Below, in pieces: positions 1 through 10,641 of a stretch of DNA of 64,000 nucleotides; positions within the stretch are counted from its first letter, which is position 1, and the number at the start of each line of letters is the position of its first letter. Where the stretch lies: contig OZ038532.1 of assembly GCA_964036665.1 (NCBI GenBank), positions 5,828,001 through 5,892,000 on the forward strand, written 5' to 3'. The notes under the pieces are model-generated. The model worked only from the letters and a program-made list of their open reading frames with translations, was not told where the DNA came from and did no database searches. The translations under genes and the position numbers were made by a program. This DNA is from Gordius sp. MW1 (Eukaryota > Nematomorpha > Gordioida > Gordea > Gordiidae).

Positions 1-278
1 GATGCAAACACTAAATCTAACCCTAACCCTTGCCTATATTACATTTTGCCTTTATTACATTTTGCCTATAATGGAAAATTTGTATAAATAATTAATTAAT
101 CATTAGGCATTTAATACCCCCCTATAGGCATTCTCGCCCCTTCCCACCTTTCTCGCCCATAAATTGCATAGCAAATATGATACATTTATACGAAGTACAG
201 ATGAGTCGTCCCCCCTTCCTTTCCCCTCTTCCCTTCCCTTCCCTTCCCTTCCCTTCCCACGAGGGCCGAAGGCCCGAG
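1..278 (+). mobile_element. Helentron-like element (HINE), 3' end only
   Basis: The right end of a dispersed composite element, cut by the window start. It carries the family's 3' landmarks in order: a CTAACCCTAACCC stretch, the GCCCATAAATTGCATAGCAA subterminal inverted repeat, a long CCCTT pyrimidine tract, and the terminal hairpin GGGCCGAAGGCCC at 263-275. The same order ends the copies at 2267, 43346 and 49080 and, inverted, those at 7627, 9268 and 38560. The family assignment rests on structure only; no Rep/helicase protein is encoded. Confidence 0.75.
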
Positions 279-417
279 TGTTATGTTTCAAATAAAAAAC
301 ACACACCCTTTAAAAACGGAAAATTATAAATACTTTTGGGTCGTGTTTGGGTTTAAAATTTTAAAACGCTGTTAATAACTTTCAAATTAATCCGTAAAAT
401 TTTAATATTGTCAATAA

Positions 418-591
418 TCTATATATATAAAGTAAAATGTATGTATGCATGTAAGGGCTAAATTCTGAAACTACAGGCCCGATTCGCGCGAAACTTTACC
501 CGTAGTTCCCAGGGCGGCCAGGGGTAAAATAGCTTTTTCAGAATCCTAAAATTCCTTTTAATTTTAAAAATATCGGACATTTCCCGGCCAG
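418..591 (+). mobile_element. Helitron-like 5' end fragment
   Basis: It begins TCTATATATATAAAG and continues with a segment about changes to 'GAAACTACAGGCCCGATTC'. This is the layout typical of canonical Helitron 5' ends (known from arthropod and mollusc families). A diverged, inverted copy lies at 28006-28132 and again at 42544-42670. It stops where the HINE at 596 begins, so the HINE probably inserted into or truncated it. No 3' CTRR end was found. The assignment is by resemblance. Confidence 0.45.
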
Positions 592-595
592 TTTT

Positions 596-2267
596 AATTG
601 CTATGCAATTTATGGGCTCGTTTTTTGTTGTCCGTCCGTCCGTCCGTCCGTCCATCCCTATCTATTTGCATTGGGTATATTAGGTTATCGATTTTTTAAA
701 TTTTTTTTTTTTTTTTTTTTTTAATGATATCTTTTATTAAAAAATTAATGCATGAGAAAGAGGTGCCCCACCCCTCATCTCTATCTCCCTCGCTGTGTTA
801 TTTTTTAAATTAATGAATAAGAGGTGCCCCACCCCTCATCTCTATCTCTCTCGCTTTCGGGCGGGGTCGGGTTTTAATTGCTATGTTAAATTAATGCATA
901 AGTATATCTATTCGTTTTTGAATTGGGTAACATTGATATTAATTGCTATAATTACCCTATGCCCTCCACTACAAGGGCCTATGCCTCTACTGATATGGGT
1001 CCCTGTGCCCCTACAAAAGCCTATGCCTCTATTAATGTGGGTTCGAACCCCGGCGAACGTTCTGAATTGCTGGTTCGATTCCCGGAGAGGGCAAATTTTA
1101 TTTTTATTTTTTAAATTAAATTAATATATTTTTCCTGTTACTACCATTGATAATATGACTTTTTGGCCGTCCGCTTGTTCTATTATTGTTTCATTTTATT
1201 ATATAATAAACATAAATAAAAGTTGTTTACTTTTAATTGCTATGCAATTCAACTAGTTTTTGGGTTAGAATCCCGGAGTTTTTTTTGACTCTTATGATTG
1301 TTCTTGTTACTATCATTGATAATAAGACTTTTTGGCCGTCCGCTGGCTGCTGACCAATTAAAAAAATGACCATTGGCCAAAATGTGAATCCGAGTGTATT
1401 TTTTCGTTTTTTTTGACTATTATGATTGTTCCTGTTACTACCATTGCTATTATGACTTTTTGGCCGTCCGCTGGCTCCTGACCAATGAAAAAAATGACCA
1501 TTGGCCAAAATGTGAATCCGAGTTTATTTTTTCGTTTTTTTTTTGACTATTATGATTGTTCCTGTTACTACCATTGCTATTATGACTTTTTGGTCGTCCG
1601 CTGGCTCCTGACCGATGGAAAAAATGACCATTGGCCAAAATGTGATTCGAAAATTTTTTTTTCGTTATTTTTTACTCTTGAATTTATATCCATTTTTACC
1701 GTGTGCTGGCTGCTGACCAATGGAAAAAAATGACCATTGGCCAAAGTGAGCATCAAATTTTTTTTTTCGTTTTTTTGGCTATCATTGACTTATAGAGTAT
1801 CTGTTGGTACTGACCAATGGAGAAAAAATGACCATTCGCCAAATTTTTGATTTTTTTAATTAAAAATTGTTCAAATTCAACAAAAATTTCTCCCAACAAT
1901 TCTGCAAATTCTTAACATTGTGATGTTTTATAATATAATGTTTGTTAGACCCATAATCACTAAAGGCCGTAAAAACTAATGTAATACGCAACTAGATGCA
2001 AACACTAAATCTAACCCTAACCCTTGCCTATATTACATTTTGCCTATATTACATTTTGCCTATAAATGGAAAATTTGTATAAATAATTAATTAATTATTA
2101 GGCATTTAATACCCCCCTATAGGCATTCTCGCCCCTTCCCACCTTTCTCGCCCATAAATTGCATAGCAAATATGATACATTTATACGAAGTAAAGATGAG
2201 TCGTCCCCCCTTCCCTTCCCTCCTTCCCTTCTCCCCTCCCCCTTCCCACGAGGGCCGAAGGCCCGAG
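596..2267 (+). mobile_element. Helentron-like element (HINE), complete copy
   Basis: This 1.67-kb copy shows the whole architecture. The 5' end holds TTGCTATGCAATTTATGGGC (598-617), followed by a GTCC microsatellite (629-655). Then come two copies of a GCCCCACCCCTCATCTCTAT block (about 763 and 823), a tRNA T-arm-like GGGTTCGAACCCC, and a central satellite (about 1280-1860). The exact 20-bp inverse of the 5' motif follows at 2150-2169, then a pyrimidine tract and the terminal hairpin GGGCCGAAGGCCC (2252-2264). Subterminal inverted repeats plus a 3' hairpin, with no long terminal inverted repeats, are the hallmarks of Helentrons and their non-autonomous derivatives. Short open frames inside are translations of satellite, not genes. 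Confidence 0.8.
1280..1860 (+). repeat. Central satellite of the HINE (97-130 bp units)
   Basis: About five head-to-tail units start at the conserved TGACCAATG core at 1351, 1479, 1609, 1714 and 1811, giving periods of 128, 130, 105 and 97 bp. Each core has CCAATGG, an A-rich spacer and CCATTGGCCAAA, so it can form a 7-bp hairpin. A T-tract (CGTTTTTTTT) and a GGCCGTCCGCTGGCT block complete the unit. The same units fill every other HINE here, in both orientations. Units toward the 3' side lose the GGCCGTCCGC block, so two unit subtypes coexist. Confidence 0.85.
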
Positions 2268-2454
2268 TTTCATTTATAGCATCATATACAATAATGACGT
2301 CATTCTCGAATTAGATATTTAAAAGTATAATAAAAATGTTACAGTATACGGTCAAAATTACTGGGGTTTAACAAACTATTTAAAATAAATAAATAAAATT
2401 TAAATTATGCAATTTTTGCCATTATTATCACGTGATCGATCATAGAAGCATATT

Positions 2455-3905
2455 AATTGCTATGCAATTTATGGGCTCGTTTTTGGTTGTCCGTCGTCCG
2501 TCGTCCACCAAGTTATTGGCGCCAGCTTTGTGACCTGGAGGTGTCGGGTTCAAGCCAGGGAGAGGACGAATTTTTTTTTATTTTTTTTAAATTAAGTTAA
2601 TATATTGTTCTTGTTAATACCATTGATAATATAAATTTTTGACCGTCCGCTGGCTACTGACCAATGAAAAAAATGACCATTGGCCAAATAAATCGAAATT
2701 TTTAATTGCTATGCAATTTATGTTATTTTTTCGTCTTTAAATATGTTAACATTGATAATTACCCTATGCCCTTTCCTACAAGGGCCTACGCCTATACTGA
2801 TATGGGTCCCTGTGCCCCTTACCAAAGCCTATGCCTTTACTGATATGGGTCCGTGTGCCCCATACCAAACCCTATGCCTTTACTAATGTGGGTTCGAATC
2901 CCGGAGAGGGCAAAATTTTTATTTATTTTTTAAATTAAATTAATATATTGTTCTTGTTAATACCATTGATAATATGGCTTTTTGGTCGTCCGCTGGCTAC
3001 TGACCAATGAAAAAAATGACCATTGGCCAAAATGTGAATCGAAATTTTTTTTTCGTTTTTGAATTGGTTAACATTCATAATTACCCCATGGCCTCTCCTA
3101 CAAGGGCCTATGCCTATACTGATACGGGTTCCTGTGCCCCTACAAAGGCTTATGCCTCTACTGATGCGGGTTCGAATCCCGGAGAGGGCAAAATTTTTAT
3201 TTATTTTTTAAATTAAGTTAATATATTGTTCTTGTTAATACCTTTGATAATATGTTTTGGTCGTCCGCTGGCTACTGACCAATGAAAAAATGACCATTGG
3301 CCATATTGTGATTCCAAATTTTTTTTCGTTTTTTTTTTCAAATTAATATATTGTTTTTGTTAATACCATTGATTATATGACTTTTTGACCGTCCGCTGGC
3401 TACTGACCAATGAAAAAATCACCATTGGCCAAATTGTGATTCGAAATTTTTTTTCGTTTTTTTTGTCAAATTAAGATATTGGTTTTCTTAATACCATTGA
3501 TAATGTGACTTTTTGACCGTCCGTTGGCTGCTGACCATTGAAAAAAATCACCATTGGCCAAAGTGTGAATCAAAAATTTTTTTTCGCTTTTTTTTCAAAT
3601 TAATATATTCTTTTTGTTAATACCATTGATAATGTGACTTTTTGGCCGTCCGTTGGCTGCTGACCAATGGAAAAAATCACCATTGGCCAAAGTGTGAATC
3701 AAAATTTTTTTTTCCGTTTTTTTTTGACTCGTATGTATTTATAGACCGTCTATTGTTACTGACCAATGGAAAAAAATGACCATTGGCCAAATTGTGATTT
3801 AAATTTTTTTTTTCGTTTTTTAATCGTCTCTTATGTATTTATATCCTTTTTGACCGTGTCCTGGCTACTGACTAATGAAAAAAATGACCATTGGCCAAAT
3901 TGTTT
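2455..3905 (+). mobile_element. Helentron-like element, 5' part with satellite, no 3' end
   Basis: It starts with the family 5' motif AATTGCTATGCAATTTATGG and a GTCGTCC microsatellite. A tRNA-like stretch (about 2511-2572, with B-box GGTTCAAGCC) is followed by about ten satellite units with the TGACCAATG core up to about 3905. Some units carry the 'TATGCCTATACTGATA' and GGTTCGAATCCCGGAGAGG block. There is no subterminal repeat or hairpin at the right. A flank motif, CACGTGATCGATCATAGAAG at 2430, recurs with one change near 4140, so this copy may sit between duplicated or related flanking repeats. Confidence 0.65.
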
Positions 3906-4231
3906 TTAAGTATCTTTCTAATTATTTTTTAAAATAATAATAATTTAAACCATATGTATATTTTTTCATAAGGCAAAAGTAATTTCAAAAAAAGCAATTA
4001 ATTTTGTTTAAATTTTAATCAAAAAAATTACATGTATATATAAACTTTTTATAACTGCTTTAAAGTCTTTGATGTAACTTAACGATAATATTTTAACCAT
4101 TTTAATTGTAATCGAAAAACAGGAGGGCAATTATTATTATCACGTGGTCGATCATAGAAGCATATTTTTAATAATTATCCATCCTTCAATTAATTATTTT
4201 ATTATATTAAAGAAGAAATTGTGAATCGAAA

Positions 4232-4425
4232 TTTTTAATTGCTATGCAATTTATTTTTTTCGTTTTTGAATTGGTATATTAAGATAACATTGATAATTAC
4301 CCTATGCCCTCTTCTAGAAGGGCCTATGCCTCTACTAATATGGGTCCCTGTGCCCCCCCCCCCTACAAAAGCCTATGCCTCTACTGATGTGGGTTCGAAT
4401 CCCGACGAGGACAAATCATATTTTT
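4232..4425 (+). repeat. Isolated HINE unit with tRNA T-arm-like block
   Basis: A single short copy of the HINE interior: AATTGCTATGCAATTTAT, then the 'CCTATGCC...GGGCCTATGCCTCTACT' block and GGGTTCGAATCCCGACGAGG. It has no terminal hairpin. It lies just after a short AT-rich repeat (ATAATTATCCATCCTTCAAT at about 4170) that recurs at about 14328. Confidence 0.55.
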
Positions 4426-4430
4426 AGATG

Positions 4431-6001
4431 GTTACTAACTAAATGCATACAAAATTAATATATTGTTTTGTTACAAGTAAAGGCTAAAATTTCAAAATGC
4501 TTCTTCCAAAATCACCCACCCCACATCTCTATGCCTACATGCCATCCTTTATGAACAGATAATTTTTTATCCTCTTACAATATATTTCTTTATCCAATAC
4601 ATACCCCTATCTTACCCTCTTTTCAAAAGTTGTTATATAAAAAAAATTTAAGTTACCGAAACAAAATGATTCCAAACCTACCATATAATGTGAAAAGATG
4701 CTTGTTAAAATTCATCAATAAATTAACAATATAACTATATATAAATACTTATTAAGTATTAATTATTATAACAAGCAATTTAAATGGCCCTATGATTAGT
4801 AGGAAGCTTGATTCGCGGCGAAAAAATAAAATTTATTTCATCTATAATTTTATCGGCTGAATATAACCATAGTCTAAACTCTAAAGAAAGGAAATAAATC
4901 ACCTAAACTCAAGTCTAAGGCAAATATTCGAAATTTGGACAAATACTATAAGATATTTTTGGTAAGTTATTGAAAAATTCATATTTTCACACTATACCTA
5001 TTAAATTTAATAATTTTTTGAAATATGGCATGGGTCACCCTTTGGGCCACCCTTAAAACCAACAAGAAAATTATCTTGTCAAATTCTTTTAAGTTCACCC
5101 CGCCTTAATAATTATTATGTGATAAAAATACAGAAATAAAAAATTAATTTTTAAGATTAGGAAGCTATAAAAGCACTTTTCCGTCCACCCATCTATTTCT
5201 ACCGATCACTGTGTTGCGGTCTCATCCTAGATATACGTCATAAAACAACAAGCACGATTAGTTTTACAATTTTTATACCCCCAGATGTCATAATTTAAAT
5301 TATACCCTCTCCTTAGGAATATGCTTACTATTTTCTTAATTTTATAATTTCCGTGAATTTAAAATGATTATTGTTGGCTGTTTTAGAAATTCTCAAATTT
5401 TTCGCGCAATTCTAAAGAAGTTAAGTAAGTAACTCTTTTTACAAAATAATATTGTTTTTACCCTTGCGTGTCTTTTCCCCTAGACTTTAATACTTTAAAT
5501 CAAATAAACAATTGCTTCAGTCTACACATTACTTTGATAATAAATAATTTTAATCAATTAATGAAAAAACATAGCGGTTTTAATTTATATTTGTGTTAAA
5601 TATTGTTAAATATACATGTTAATTTGTTATTTTTTTTAAATTACGTTTTTCTTTAAAAGAATTTTAAGTCATTAAAAAAATTGATATAAAATTATTTTAA
5701 AATAAATTGTGATTGATGTATTTTTAACTATGGCAGGAGGGGTGTTTCTTTGAAAAATCATATTTTATTAATTTATTTCTGATGATTTTCTTCTAGAAAT
5801 TGCTACGCACAAATTAAATATCAGATGAGTTAATTTTTGTTTAAAAATTAGTGCCATTCCTTATTTAAAATTCCCATTCTTATTTTAAATTTTAACTTTA
5901 TTAATTATAGAAATTATTAGATATATTAGTTATCTTGTTCTCTTTGTTTCTATGTAACTCGATTTGTATTTAATTAAAAAAAATATTATGTTAAAGAAAA
6001 A
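4431..6001. other. AT-rich unique sequence, no gene seen
   Basis: No open frame, recognisable domain or repeat of this window was found. It lies immediately upstream of the BTB exons and could hold their promoter and untranslated exons, but nothing in the sequence proves that. Confidence 0.5.
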
Positions 6002-6236
6002 ATGGGTGAAAAGGCAAACAATAGTGATTTTGATGGGAAAAGTTGGGATGAAAGACGTCACAACGCTTTTGAAAATGATAGAATGAAGGATGTTAATTTT
6101 TTGGTAATTTAAAATCATTATAATTGCCATTATACCCACTCAGTTTGAAGAAGGTGATAAAATTATTACGATTAAGGCACACAAGTTAATACTGTCCTTA
6201 AGCTCTTCAGTATTTTATCTGACATTTTTAAATTAA
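6002..6236 (+). CDS. BTB/POZ-domain protein, N-terminal exons (BTBD-like), partial or broken
   Basis: The ATG at 6002 opens 34 codons ending ...RMKDVNFL at 6103. A 40-bp intron follows (6104-6143, GTAATT...CCACTCAG). The next exon (6144-6236) continues in phase with FEEGDKIITIKAHKLILSLS, then SSVFYLTF. This fits the start of a BTB domain, where 'DVxFL', 'AHKxxL' and 'SSVFYxMF' are conserved, closest in style to the BTBD1/2/3/6 group. These proteins are mainly Cullin-3 substrate adaptors. The exon then meets TAA (6234-6236) right after TF, where 'YG' is expected, and no continuation was found before 6,700. It may be a pseudogene, or a further donor site may be missed. The domain call is fairly secure; the gene's integrity is not. 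Confidence 0.55.
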
Positions 6237-6675
6237 ATGTGTGCTTATTAATTTTTTTAAAAATAAGCTTATTTTCAACTCCCACAAACTTTTCATCACC
6301 ATTTATTAACACAAAACTTCCCCAGTTGTTATGATTGCCCCTTAGTTGGTGCGAGATCGTTTTGATTCTATATTGATTTTTGTTTTTTGCCATCTCATTC
6401 GTTGTAAATCAAATCAATTTCTTATAACTTCGATAGTTTTACTCGCTTCTGCACAGCCTCAAGATTTTCCAACGTCACAACGACCAATCAAATACACCCA
6501 AATATTTGCTCCAAGTAATGTCATAACACTAACATCATGGTCATAACACAATCAGCGTGTGTCATAACATAAACGTTAGATAACTTATCATTTTACAAGT
6601 GAAAGAAGGCAAAGAGAATATTTTATCAACGGTGTTTTAGATTATGGTATTGGTAAAAATGAGCAGAATCTCTTC
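6237..6675. other. Non-coding stretch between BTB exons and tandem array
   Basis: AT-rich sequence without a recognisable exon. The 73-codon minus-strand frame here (6172-6393) overlaps the BTB exon antisense and looks fortuitous. Confidence 0.45.
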
Positions 6676-9600
6676 ACTTAGAGGAATCATTATAATGGCA
6701 AGGTATTCAGGTGTTTGTAAGCAAATTTTTAGGATATTGTCATAATGGTGTTTTCACTAAACCCAAGTACAAGACCTAAAAACCAGAGAAGATTGATGTA
6801 GGCCCTAATATTATATTTTTATTCATCACAAGTGATTACTTTGAATGTTATAGATGATTAAAATAAAAGACTTAGTTATGAATGCTAAAAAACATATTCT
6901 TAGAGGAATCATTATAGTGGCAAGGTATTGAGGTGTTTGTAAGCAAATATAGAATGCTTTAGGATATTGTCATAATGGTGTTTTCACTAAACTCATAAGG
7001 ACAAGACCTAAAAATCAGAGAAGATTGATGTAGGCCCTAATATTATATTTTTATTCATCACAAGTGATTTTGAATGTTATAGATGATTAAAATAAAAGAC
7101 TTAGTTATGAATGCTAAAAAACATATTCTTAGAGGAATCATTATAGTGGCAATGTATTGAGGTGTTTGTAAGCAAATTTTATAGAATGCTTTTTTTAGGA
7201 TATTGTCATATAGATGATTAAAATAAAAGACTTAAAAAGTTATGAATGCTAAAAAACATATTCTTAGAGGAATCATTATATTGGCAAGGTATTGAGGTGT
7301 TTGTAAGCAAATTTTATAGAATGCTTTTTTAGGATAATGTCATATAGATGATTAAAATAAAAAACTTAAAAAGTTATGAATGCTAAAAAACATATTCTTA
7401 GAGGAATCATTATAATGGCAAGATTGAGGTGTTTGTAAGCAAATTTTTTAGAATGCTTTTTTAGGATAATGTCATATAGATGATTAAAATAAAAGACTTA
7501 AAAAGTTATGAATGCTAAAAAACATATTCTTAGAGGAATCATTATAATGGCAAGATTGAGGTGTTTGTAAGCAAATTTTATAGAATGCTTTTTTAAGATA
7601 TTGTCATATAGATGATTAAAATAAATCTCGGGCCTTCGGCCCTCGTGGGAAGGGGGAGAAGGGAAGGGAAGGGGGGACGACTCATCTGTACTTCGTATAA
7701 ATGTATCATATTTGCTATGCAATTTATGGGCGAGAAAGGTGGGAAGGGGCGAGAATGCCTATAGGGGGGTATTAAATGCCTAATGATTAATTAATTATTT
7801 ATACAAATTTTTCATTATAGGCAAAATGTAATATAGGCAAGGGTTAGGGTTAGATTTAGTGTTCGCATCTAGTTGCGTATTACATTTGTTTTTATGGCCT
7901 TTAGTGATTATGGGTCTAACAAACATTATATTATAAAACAACACAATGTTAAGAATTTGCAGAATTGTTGGGAGAAATTTTTTGTTGAATTTGAACAATT
8001 TTTAATTAAAAAAATCAAAAATTTGGCCAATGGTCATTTTTTCTCTATTGGTCAGTACCAACAGATACTCTATAAGTCAATGATAGCCAAAAAAACGGAA
8101 AAAAAATTTTGATGCTCACTTTGGCCAATGCTCATTTTTTTCCATTGGTCAGCAGCCAGCACACGGTAAAAATGGATATAAATTCATAAGAGTAAAAAAA
8201 ACGAAAAAAAAATTTTCGAATCACATTTTGGCCAATAATCATTTTTTCCATTGGTCAGCAGCCAGGACACGGTAAAAGTGGATATAGATTCATAATAGTC
8301 AAAAAAAACGAAAAAAAAGTTTTCTAATCACATTTTGGCCAATGGTCATTTTATTCCATTGGTCAGCAGCCAGCGGACGGCCAAAAAGTCATAATAGCAA
8401 TGGTAGGAACAGGAACAATCATAATAGTCAAAAAAAACGAAAAAAATAATTTCGATTCACATTTTGGCCAATGGTCATTTTTTCCATCGGTCAGGAGCCA
8501 GCGGACGGCCAAAAAGTCATAATAGCAATGGTAGTAACAGGAACAATCATAAGAGTCAAAAAAAACGAAAAAATAAACTCGGATTCACATTTTGGCCAAT
8601 GGTCATTTTTTTCATTGGTCAGCAGGCAACGGACGGCCAAAAAGTCGTCTTATCAATGATAGTAACAAGAACAATCATAAGAGTCAAAAAAACTCCTGGA
8701 TTCTAACCCAAAAACTAGTTAAATTGCATAGCAATTAAAAGTAAACAACTTTTATTTATGTTTATTATATAACATTGGTCAGCAGCCAGCGGACGGCCAA
8801 AAAGTCATAATAGCAATGGTAGGAACAGGAACAATCATAATAGTAAAAAAAACGAAAAAAATAATTTCGATTCACATTTTTACAACTGGTCATTTTTTCC
8901 ATCGGTCAGGAGCCAGCGGACGGCCAAAAATTCTTATTATCAATGATAGTAACAAGAACAATCATAAGAGTCAAAAAAAACTCCGGGATTCTAACTAAAA
9001 AACTAGTTAAATTGCATAGCAATTAAAATTCAACAACATTTATTTATGTTTATTATATAACTAGTTAAATTGCATAGCATTAAAAGTAAACAACTTTTAT
9101 TTATGTTTATTATATAATAGATAATTTAACAAATCTTATATATAACACACCGAGGGAGATAGAGATGAGGGGTGGGGCACCTCTTATGCATTAATTTAAA
9201 AAATAACACAGCGAGGGAGATAGAGATGAGGGGTGGGGCACCTCTTTCTCATGCATTAATTTAAAAACTCGGGCCTTCGGCCCTCGTGGGAAGGGGGAGA
9301 AGGGAAGGGAAGAGGGGAAGGGAAGGGGGGACGACTCATCTGTACTTCGTATAAATGTATCATATTTGCTATGCAATTTATGGGCGAGAAAGGTGGGAAG
9401 GGGCGAGAATGCCTATAGGGGGGTATTAAATGCCTAATGATTAATTAAGTATTTATACAAATTTTCCATTATAGGCAAAATGTAATATAGGCAAGGGTTA
9501 GGGTTAGATTTAGTGTTTGCATTAGTTGCGTTTGCGTATTACATTAGTTTTTATGGCCTTTATTGATTATGGGTCTAACAAACATTATATTATAAAACAA

Positions 9601-10641
9601 CACAATGTTAAGAATTTGCAGAATTGTTGGGAGAAATTTTTTGTTGAATTTGAACAATTTTTAATTAAAAAAATCAAAAATTTGGCCAATGGTCACTTTT
9701 TCTCTATTGGTCAGTACCAACAGATACTCTATAAGTCAATGATAGCCAAAAAAACGGAAAAAAAAATTTTGTTGCTCACTTTGGCCCATGGTCATTTTTT
9801 TCCATTGGTCAGCAGCCAGGACACGGTAAAAGTGGATATAAATTCATAAGAGTAAAAAAAAACGAAAAAAAATTTTCGAATCACATTTTGGCCAATGGTC
9901 ATTTTTTTCCATTGGTCAGCAGCCAGGACACGGTAAAAGTGGATATAAATTCATAATAGTCAAAAAAAACGAAAAAAAAGTTTTCGAATCACATTTTGGC
10001 CAATGGTCATTTTATTCCATTGGTCAGCAGCCAGCGGACGGCCAAAAAGTCATAATAGCAATGGTAGGAACAGGAACAATCATAATAGTCAAAAAAAACG
10101 AAAAAAATAATTTCGATTCACATTTTGGCCAATGGTCATTTTTTCCATCGGTCAGGAGCCAGCGGACGGCCAAAAAGTCATAATAGCAATGGTAGTAACA
10201 GGAACAATCATAATAGTCAAAAAAAAACGAAAAAATAAACTCGGATTCACATTTTGGCCAATGGTCATTTTTTTCATTGGTCAGCAGCCAACGGACGGCC
10301 AAAAAGTCTTATTATCAATGATAGTAACAAGAACAATCATAAGAGTCAAAAAAACTCCGGGATTCTAACCCAAAAACTAGTTAAATTGCATAGCAATTAA
10401 AAGTAAACAAGTTTTATTTATGTTTATTATATAACATTGGTCAGCAGCCAGCGGACGGCCAAAAAGTCATAATAGCAATGGTAGAAACAGGAACAATCAT
10501 AATAGTCAAAAAAAAACGAAAAAAATAATTTCGATTCACATTTTGGCCAATGGTCATTTTTTTCATTGGTCAGCAGCCAGCGGACGGCCAAAAATTCTTA
10601 TTATCAATGATAGTAACAAGAACAATCATAAGAGTCAAAAA

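Noticed and set aside
262..278. Canonical Helitron 3' end
   Set aside because: There is a hairpin but no CTRR a few bases after it, and the copies sit in T-runs instead of between A and T. The Helentron type fits better.
2000..2040. CTAACCCTAACCCTT, telomere-like
   Set aside because: Only two repeats, and always at the same place inside HINE copies, so it is part of the element and not a telomere.
6172..6393. 73-codon minus-strand frame
   Set aside because: It lies antisense to the BTB exon and has no recognisable family.
6676..7626. CRISPR-like array
   Set aside because: Whole 132-229 bp units are repeated without unique spacers, in eukaryotic DNA.
8464..8706. Recurrent open frames reading like MANGHFFHRSGASGRPKSHN in many places, both strands
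   Set aside because: They are translations of the HINE satellite. The same DNA reads open in several frames, and indels between units follow no codon pattern.
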